DNA from: a virus
Virus record (IMG/VR): IMGVR_UViG_3300042445_000811
Coordinates: 1-25,719 of that record
Length of the DNA: 25,719 nucleotides
Strand: one strand, 5' to 3'
The position numbers and the translations under genes were made by a program. Positions 21,594 to 25,719 of this stretch are shown here, piece by piece (the first letter of the stretch is position 1; every line of letters starts with the position of its first letter). The notes under the pieces are model-generated. The model was not told where the DNA came from. It did not search any database and saw nothing but the letters and a program-made list of their open reading frames with translations.

Positions 21594-22465
21594 TTTCCGT
21601 CAACAAGAATCTGTTCCTTCAGACCAAACGACGGATCGTCCGGCAACTTGAAGTCTGCGCGACGAATAAGTTTGTTGTTCTTGAACGGACCATAGTCCAC
21701 GTAATGATGCCAGCGACCGAAACGCCACGCGATCTCCGCAACATCTGGATGCTCATCGACGAGCATCTTGGACTTGCGCAGCGTGCCCTCCTTTGAATAG
21801 AACTCCTTTGTATATCCGCCAGGCTGCGATTGCGTCGCCATCTTGCCCTGCAGGAATGCGTTGAACTGGATCGTGACAAACCCAGCTTTCAGAACTCGCA
21901 ACGAGAGATCAGTATCCTCATTCATTCGCAGCCGCCAGCGGAATGGTAACGAGTTCATAATCAAGCTGCAGGAATAAATGCGCGTGTTCGGAATGAACGG
22001 CGGTTCTGGTTTTCTACGATAGACAAACATTGAGTAGTTCGGTCCAGCGATTCCGACATTCTCGTAGCGATCAGCGAAGTCCTCCATCGCAACGAAAAGT
22101 GCTGCATCGTTGCACGGCACTTTACGATTCCGATTCAGCCGATAGAACGTATCGATGTTGTCATCAATATCCCAGTGCCGCGCAGCTCCATCCTTGATTG
22201 ATAGTTCCCACGCCATATTTCGCGCCGGACCAGCTCCATACGAATCGGTATCTCCGAGATCGTCTAGCGTTTCGTGAATCTTGCGGAACCCAGTATCCAG
22301 AACGATCAGCGTAGCTGCGTCCGTTTTATGCTCGCGATACAGATCGTATTCCTGCTCCTCAACAATGATGTTGTGCGGAATATTTCCTCTGTCGAGAGCC
22401 TTTGACGTGAGCTGATTATTCCAACGCCCCTTGGATGGGATGTAGATCGGATAGCGCGTGTTCAT
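21575..22465 (-). CDS. TET-associated-type glycosyltransferase (TAGT), putative DNA-base glycosyltransferase
   Basis: 296 aa. YPIYIPSKGRWNNQLTSKAL at the N-terminus, GAGPARNMAWELSIKDGA and RHWDIDDNIDTFYRLNRN (acidic metal site near D99-D102), and the later RMNEDTDLSLRVLKAG (NED, 182-184) are the block pattern of the GT-A glycosyltransferases called TAGT. In phages these are encoded with TET/JBP dioxygenases and cytosine methyltransferases and are believed to add sugars to 5-hydroxymethylcytosine. It directly follows a nucleotide-sugar epimerase (TAATG junction), which may supply the donor. No TET-like dioxygenase is visible in this window. The gene lies in the longest stretch without TCCGGA and looks AT-richer than its surroundings. 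The alternative acceptor is a virion protein. Confidence 0.82.
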   Translation of the reverse strand: MNTRYPIYIPSKGRWNNQLTSKALDRGNIPHNIIVEEQEYDLYREHKTDAATLIVLDTGFRKIHETLDDLGDTDSYGAGPARNMAWELSIKDGAARHWDIDDNIDTFYRLNRNRKVPCNDAALFVAMEDFADRYENVGIAGPNYSMFVYRRKPEPPFIPNTRIYSCSLIMNSLPFRWRLRMNEDTDLSLRVLKAGFVTIQFNAFLQGKMATQSQPGGYTKEFYSKEGTLRKSKMLVDEHPDVAEIAWRFGRWHHYVDYGPFKNNKLIRRADFKLPDDPSFGLKEQILVDGKWTTVE

Positions 22466-23385
22466 TACTTCGCAGTTTCGTTCAGGAGATTCCTATACCA
22501 CTCAATCGTTTCGCGGACACCATCTTCTAGTGAAATCAGCTCAGGCGTTTTGTTTTCGTAAAGGTCTGCAAGCGTTGCCGGATCGCCGATGACCATTGAA
22601 CGATCAGGCTCTCCGCCGCGCATTGGAACGTGATTGATAACGCCGCCGCCAACCTGATCCAGCACGACCTTCGCAATATCATTGACCGTCGTGATGCGAC
22701 CAGTTCCCGCCTCAAACTTGATCTTGTTGTCGATATATCGCTCAGGCGTGTATGCATAGCGTCCGTGATCAACGAGCAGCGCGCGCACGAGAACCTCAGC
22801 TACGTCGCGAACGTGGATCATATCCATTACCTGCTCGCCGTCGCCGTAGATTGTGATCGGTCTACCCTGCAGTGCAGGAAGGATAAAGTTGGGCATAATC
22901 TTACGGACTGGCTCCGCCTTCTGACGCGGACCGTAGGCATTGAGAGCACGCACTACCGCGATCTCAGTTTTATGTTCCTTGTTGAACATCCAAGCTAGCT
23001 GCTCGGCTGCGGTTTTCGTAATCGAATAGGTGTTGTTGAACCAGTAGTTTCCGACCGTGATGTAAACGGCGCGCCGCTTGTATCTCCGGACAGCATCAAA
23101 TACGTTGAGCGATCCGATCGTGTTTGTCTCAATCGCTGGCATAGGATTATCGATCGTCTCAGCGGTGCCGAGCACGCCCGACAGATGGATCACGCCATCA
23201 GAAATCGCGACCGCTTCCTGCACGGCAGTAGCATCGCGCACGTCGCCGAGATACTGCTCAACTCCCGCAAGCTCTGCCTTGACCTGCTTGTGATCAAACG
23301 CGATGACATCGATTCCACGAGCCGCGAGATTCTCAACGACGTACTGACCGATGAATCCGGATGCACCTGTGACTAGTACCTTCAC
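22465..23385 (-). CDS. NAD-dependent epimerase/dehydratase (nucleotide-sugar modifying)
   Basis: 306 aa from GTG 23385 (GTGA overlap with the ParB-like gene, GGAAGGGG upstream); the frame is open further upstream but without a sensible start. Rossmann motif VLVTGASGFIGQYVVENLAA (GxSGFIG, 7-13), D50 after LGD, and the catalytic YSITK (Y120, K124) define the extended short-chain dehydrogenase family that includes UDP-glucose/galactose epimerases and related enzymes. RALNAYGPRQ and YGDGEQVMDMIHVRDVAEV are family landmarks. It probably prepares a UDP- or dTDP-sugar for the neighbouring glycosyltransferase. The exact reaction cannot be read from the sequence. The usual Ser/Thr of the catalytic triad falls in ITVGNYW, where the common SS is replaced. 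Confidence 0.9.
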   Translation of the reverse strand: MKVLVTGASGFIGQYVVENLAARGIDVIAFDHKQVKAELAGVEQYLGDVRDATAVQEAVAISDGVIHLSGVLGTAETIDNPMPAIETNTIGSLNVFDAVRRYKRRAVYITVGNYWFNNTYSITKTAAEQLAWMFNKEHKTEIAVVRALNAYGPRQKAEPVRKIMPNFILPALQGRPITIYGDGEQVMDMIHVRDVAEVLVRALLVDHGRYAYTPERYIDNKIKFEAGTGRITTVNDIAKVVLDQVGGGVINHVPMRGGEPDRSMVIGDPATLADLYENKTPELISLEDGVRETIEWYRNLLNETAK

Positions 23386-24026
23386 TTGATTTCCCCTTCC
23401 TCTGTTGCGTAGCGATGAACGCCACGTTCTGCTAATCGTTCCTCCGCTGGGAACCAAATACTGTTTGTCTTGGCAGTAATGCTCTGACCGACGAGTGCCG
23501 CGAACTGCTCGCGCTGCTGCTCGCCAGCAAAGTGTACGACCAACTCAAACTCTGATGTTTTGTCCTGCTGCTCGAACTCAGGCATCCCGACCCATTCAGC
23601 CATTCGCTGCTGACGATCCATCCCGTCTCCGGAATCAATGCGCGAAAGGAATACCTCTAGGTCCTTGGAGCGCACGGATACGTCCTGCAGTAGCTCTGCA
23701 AGTTTCTGTTTGTCCGTAACGGCTGCAGCTCCGAGCGGATCGAGCGTAGCTAGGACCGTAGCTTCCTCAGCCGGACTCAGCTCAACGTAGACGACTGGGA
23801 TTGTTGGAAGCTCTTCACGCAGCGCGAGCGAAACGCGCATGTGCCCATCGACTAGATTCCCCGTCGTTCGATTGACGATCACGGACTGAACCCACCCGAT
23901 CTCCTGCAGCACTCCGGACATTGCGTCCTGCTGATGCTTTGGATGGATGCGCCAGTTCAGTGGATTAGCGAGCAGCTGATCGGGAGACTCCTCCCCGTGC
24001 CCGACGATTCGCGATCGAATATCCAT
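23382..24026 (-). CDS. ParB/Srx-like N-terminal domain protein
   Basis: 214 aa. LLANPLNWRIHPKHQQDAMS, GWVQSVIVNRTTGNLVDGHM and RVSLALREELPTIPVVYVEL form a ParB-like nuclease/CTPase fold; the G-x-L-V-D-G-H-x-R box near 57-64 is diagnostic. Residues 165-214 (FELVVHFAGEQQREQFAALV, then ITAKTNSIWFP) form a second small domain that I associate with phage ParB-like proteins, not with chromosome partition proteins. Such proteins are frequent beside phage DNA-modification genes and terminases. ATG 24026 has AGGAGGGATTT upstream. It begins the overlapping run ParB-epimerase-TAGT-GP88-TerS, suggesting one transcript. Function in modification is inferred from context only. Confidence 0.83.
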   Translation of the reverse strand: MDIRSRIVGHGEESPDQLLANPLNWRIHPKHQQDAMSGVLQEIGWVQSVIVNRTTGNLVDGHMRVSLALREELPTIPVVYVELSPAEEATVLATLDPLGAAAVTDKQKLAELLQDVSVRSKDLEVFLSRIDSGDGMDRQQRMAEWVGMPEFEQQDKTSEFELVVHFAGEQQREQFAALVGQSITAKTNSIWFPAEERLAERGVHRYATEEGEIK

Positions 24027-24105
24027 AAATCCCTCCTGCTGCCAAGTTTTGTTTCCGCCAGAAATCGAATAACCCGCCCGCTGACGCGTATGTCTTGTCG
24101 CTGGA

Positions 24106-24129
24106 TAGCCTAGCGGTATCCTAGCCTAG
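24106..24129. repeat. Short direct repeat TAGCCTAG in the HNH-ParB gap
   Basis: TAGCCTAG occurs at 24106-24113 and again at 24122-24129, separated by 8 bp, spanning the HNH stop codon. The 94-nt gap 24027-24120 holds no gene and no promoter I can defend. The repeat could be an operator-like or packaging-related site given the terminase-side location, or chance. Confidence 0.3.
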
Positions 24130-24465
24130 ATTCTGACCCACCCTACCATCGTGGCGTGTCACGCGCCCGTGGCACGAGCGACAGAGCACTCTCAGCCCCG
24201 CCTTCGGCACTATAGGCGACTGACCAGCTTTGAGCGGTTCGATGTGATCCACAGTCAGGTCGGCAGTGCCACCGCAGCCTTCGCACCACGGTCGATCGGC
24301 TCGGACTTCTCGGCTCAACTTGCGCCATTCCGGACTTGCATAGGGCGACGGTCCACGGGTGCGCTCTCGTGCTGCCGCAGCTGCTCGATCGCAGCTCAGG
24401 CACAGGTTGCCGTTGCGCTGCAGGAGATTGCACCTCAGGCACGGGCGAGCAAACCTACTTGGCAT
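24121..24465 (-). CDS. HNH endonuclease
   Basis: 114 aa. An N-terminal zinc ribbon (PCLRCNLLQRNGNLCLSC; C9, C12, C22, C25) is followed by a compact HNH module: WCEGCGG (C61, C64), ADLTVDHIEPLKAG (DH 73-74) and LRVLCRSCHGRVTRHD (C95, C98, H99). Small HNH nucleases beside P27-type terminases are needed for cos cleavage in HK97-like phages, so this is probably the packaging partner and not a homing enzyme, although ParB, sugar and GP88 genes separate it from TerS. The ATG lies 11 nt inside the upstream gene. Confidence 0.9.
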   Translation of the reverse strand: MPSRFARPCLRCNLLQRNGNLCLSCDRAAAAARERTRGPSPYASPEWRKLSREVRADRPWCEGCGGTADLTVDHIEPLKAGQSPIVPKAGLRVLCRSCHGRVTRHDGRVGQNLG

Positions 24466-24850
24466 CGTTCCGGAACTTCGGTAGCGGGAGCCTCTCAGCT
24501 ACGACGAACGAGAGTGCCTCAGCGATGCGCTCACCTTCAGCATCCCAAAGGTGATCGAGCATCTCGTAGGCTTGGCTCCCTAGCACGCCGTCGAGCGATT
24601 CGATCAACCGCTCGAGCGGGGCGTTGTGGATATGCAGCAACTCGTGCGCGACGATCCTGCGCTGCAGCTCTGGTTCCTGCCTGAAGAAGTCGTCCGAGAT
24701 CCGGATGGTCGCGAGCCAAAGATTCGTACTGACCTCGATATCAGCCCACGAGTCGTCAGCTGGGATGTCGGAGGCGATCCGGACGCGCCAGTGTGGTAGG
24801 TGCATTAGCGGGAGCGCAGCGTTGCAGTATCGCTCAACTGATCGACGCAT
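24455..24850 (-). CDS. HExxH metallopeptidase-like protein
   Basis: 131 aa from ATG 24850, chosen because GGGGAG stands 7 nt upstream; the frame is open much further but would overlap the preceding gene's end. Helical, with QRRIVAHELLHIHNAPLERL providing the HExxH zinc motif (H69, E70, H73). Downstream acidic residues such as AYEMLDHLWDAEGERIAEAL could give the third ligand (gluzincin type). Short zincins of this type occur in phages with unknown substrates. It precedes the HNH gene. No signal peptide, so cytoplasmic. The ribosome binding site is inside a hairpin. Confidence 0.75.
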   Translation of the reverse strand: MRRSVERYCNAALPLMHLPHWRVRIASDIPADDSWADIEVSTNLWLATIRISDDFFRQEPELQRRIVAHELLHIHNAPLERLIESLDGVLGSQAYEMLDHLWDAEGERIAEALSFVVAERLPLPKFRNDAK

Positions 24851-24857
24851 AGCTAGT

Positions 24858-24891
24858 CTCCCCGCTGGCGGGAGGATGCACCAGCGGGGAG
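24858..24891 (-). promoter_or_regulatory. Perfect 11-bp inverted repeat enclosing the ribosome binding site of the HExxH gene
   Basis: CTCCCCGCTGG and CCAGCGGGGAG (arms 24891-24881 and 24868-24858 on the minus strand) flank a 12-nt loop. The 3' arm contains the GGGGAG ribosome binding site, 7 nt before the ATG at 24850. The folded mRNA would hide the site; the hairpin lies in the 82-nt gap after the upstream stop (24933). No U-run follows. Confidence 0.65.
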
Positions 24892-24932
24892 GTGCTGCAC
24901 CCGAAGGCACAGCATCGACGCAGGATAGCGCA

Positions 24933-25409
24933 TCAGTCCCATCGATCAGCTGATGCCACAGGATTCTGTCGAGCATTCGATGCGAGCGATAGCGGCGAAG
25001 CTGGGCGCAGGATGCACGTTGCGTCCGGACATCGCCCCTGTTTGCCCTCTGCATCATCCCCGCCAGCGCACCACCCACAGAATCGATTGACGAGCAGCTG
25101 CAGCCGTCGCGATTCCATCTCAATGGGCGAGATAGTCGACGCTCGGTCCGGCTGGTTCGCTCGAGCTAGATCCTTGCGGTCGATCCACTCATCGTTCTCG
25201 AATGGTCCGAATGCTGCGCTGAATGCCAAGCAGAACGCCTCAGTCGGTCGACGCTCCTGCTGCGTGTAGCTCCGGATCGTCCTGCCCGTCACGCTGATCC
25301 CTTCATCGATCAAACGATGCGCGACCTTCTCGGACGCGATCACGACCGTGCTGTCCGGAAACGCTTCCAGCATCCGTTTGTGAATCGCAGTAGCTCGCAG
25401 CACCTTCAC
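24933..25409 (-). CDS. Small protein with HTH-like N-terminus and four-cysteine C-terminal zinc motif
   Basis: 158 aa, GTG start overlapping the previous stop by 4 nt (GTGA). Residues 20-70 (VIASEKVAHRLIDEGISVTG then RTIRSYTQQERRPTEAFCLA) look like a helix-turn-helix of the XRE/Cro kind. The C-terminal part has CGWCAGGDDAEGKQGRCPDA followed by TCILRPASPL (C111, C114, C127, C132); 'C..C.gg......C....C.l.P.SPL' is a recurrent zinc motif in phage and prophage proteins of unknown function. It is probably a DNA-binding regulator or accessory factor. It precedes the hairpin-controlled metallopeptidase gene. Confidence 0.7.
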   Translation of the reverse strand: MKVLRATAIHKRMLEAFPDSTVVIASEKVAHRLIDEGISVTGRTIRSYTQQERRPTEAFCLAFSAAFGPFENDEWIDRKDLARANQPDRASTISPIEMESRRLQLLVNRFCGWCAGGDDAEGKQGRCPDATCILRPASPLSLASNARQNPVASADRWD

Positions 25410-25719
25410 GGCATCACCTCCAAAGTTATCGGCATCACTCCGCGCGATAAGGGAACGCCGAGAGCATCCCAGACGGCTGGAGATAAGTCAATCAATCGAT
25501 CGTCAGTCGGGTCTGCTCGAATGCCCCAGCACGTGCACTCATCGACGACGTGCACGATAACGCTCTTACCCGTTATCTGGCTCGTGATCAGCACATCCCA
25601 AGAGGTGCGCCAGTAGTGCGGTTTCAGGCTGCGAATGAGCGCACCGATCGCGCCGTAGTACTTGATTCCGGAACGCGTGTACCACGTTGATTGATTCCCG
25701 CGCTCGGCATCAAACCACG
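25406..25719 (-). CDS. RlpA-like double-psi beta-barrel protein (partial, 5' end outside window)
   Basis: The frame is open to the window edge; 103 residues are visible. WFDAERGNQSTWYTRSGIKY, then WRTSWDVLITSQITGKSVIV, VHVVDECTCWG, LIDLSPAVWDALGVPLSRGV and MPITLEV. The order 'V.V..G+sv.v.v.D.C......iDLS...a..LG.p..Gv..v..eV' is that of RlpA/expansin-type double-psi beta-barrels. In bacteria these act on peptidoglycan, and related barrels occur in lysins and secreted proteins. The catalytic Asp expected after V-x-V (here VVDEC) is present. A phage copy in this upstream position is uncommon; it might be a virion-associated cell-wall factor or a transferred host gene. A signal peptide, if any, lies outside the window. 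Confidence 0.75.
   Translation of the reverse strand, partial: WFDAERGNQSTWYTRSGIKYYGAIGALIRSLKPHYWRTSWDVLITSQITGKSVIVHVVDECTCWGIRADPTDDRLIDLSPAVWDALGVPLSRGVMPITLEVMP

Noticed and set aside
23386-23457. N-terminal extension of the epimerase to 23457
   Set aside because: The extra 24 residues are not part of a Rossmann fold start; the GTG at 23385 sits directly before the GxxGxxG segment and gives a GTGA overlap.
24106-24129. Direct repeat TAGCCTAG as a cos or pac site
   Set aside because: Only two 8-bp copies, one overlapping a stop codon; cos sites cannot be recognised from this alone, so it is listed only as a low-confidence repeat.
24151-24684. Plus-strand open frame of 177 codons across the HNH and metallopeptidase genes
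   Set aside because: Antisense to two genes with clear motifs, basic low-complexity translation, no ribosome binding site. Other plus-strand frames (for example 4404-4853, 12669-13097, 3183-3641) are rejected for the same reasons.
24851-25123. Long upstream extension of the HExxH metallopeptidase frame
   Set aside because: It overlaps the previous gene's conserved zinc motif in another frame, has no convincing ribosome binding site, and the ATG at 24850 has one.
1-25719. CRISPR arrays, tRNAs, insertion sequences, integrase or attachment sites
   Set aside because: No repeated spacer pattern, no cloverleaf in the few short gaps, no transposase or recombinase motifs; no stretch over 300 nt without a gene.

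Overview
This window looks like a contiguous piece of a tailed dsDNA phage genome (siphovirus with HK97-type capsid), probably taken from a longer contig. Every gene I can support lies on the minus strand, packed with 1 to 20 nt overlaps (mostly GTGA, ATGA, TAATG junctions). Ribosome binding sites are mostly of GGAGG type, and ATG, GTG and one TTG start are used. GC looks to be in the mid-50s percent. There is no integrase, repressor, tRNA or rRNA in view, so nothing indicates temperate growth. The host cannot be named from sequence alone; the gene complement (P27 TerS, GP88, TAGT glycosyltransferase, cysteine-peptidase lysin) is the sort seen in actinobacterial and environmental siphoviruses.

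Read in the direction of transcription (right to left): (1) 25719-23382, an accessory block: a double-psi beta-barrel protein cut by the window edge, a small HTH/zinc protein, an HExxH metallopeptidase-like protein behind a hairpin, an HNH endonuclease and a ParB-like protein. (2) 23385-20871, a probable DNA-hypermodification cassette: nucleotide-sugar epimerase, TAGT-family glycosyltransferase and a GP88 protein. (3) 20871-15017, packaging and head: TerS, TerL, portal, a three-domain HAD/helical/S78 prohead protease fusion, major capsid, then a very stable UACG-capped hairpin. (4) 14944-6675, connector and tail: connector, tail terminator, tube, tail-assembly chaperones joined by a -1 frameshift at CCCAAAA, HK97-gp10-like protein, tape measure, tail hub, S74-terminated fibre. 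(5) 6682-5373, lysis: an XhlA-like membrane protein and a cysteine-peptidase endolysin that carries its own holin-like C-terminus. (6) 5302-4059, a small HTH-like protein and an MRE11-like phosphoesterase. (7) a likely promoter near 4000, followed by about a dozen tiny genes, many with CxC or CxxC zinc motifs and two overlapping micro-membrane proteins. The same operon ends in a C5 DNA methyltransferase and a YqaJ/lambda-type exonuclease cut by the window start.

Three things stand out. First, the cytosine methyltransferase lacks motif IX in its own frame; motif IX is in a 192-codon gene entirely inside it in another frame, preceded by a strong ribosome binding site. This is the architecture of the rare two-polypeptide enzyme M.EcoHK31I. 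Second, by hand count the tetranucleotide GGCC is completely absent from 25.7 kb, while the palindromes TCCGGA (60 copies) and CTGCAG (about 56) are several-fold over-represented. Third, the glycosyltransferase/epimerase pair, together with the methyltransferase, suggests a modified-cytosine genome. The pair sits in the longest TCCGGA-free stretch of the window, which hints at a separate origin.
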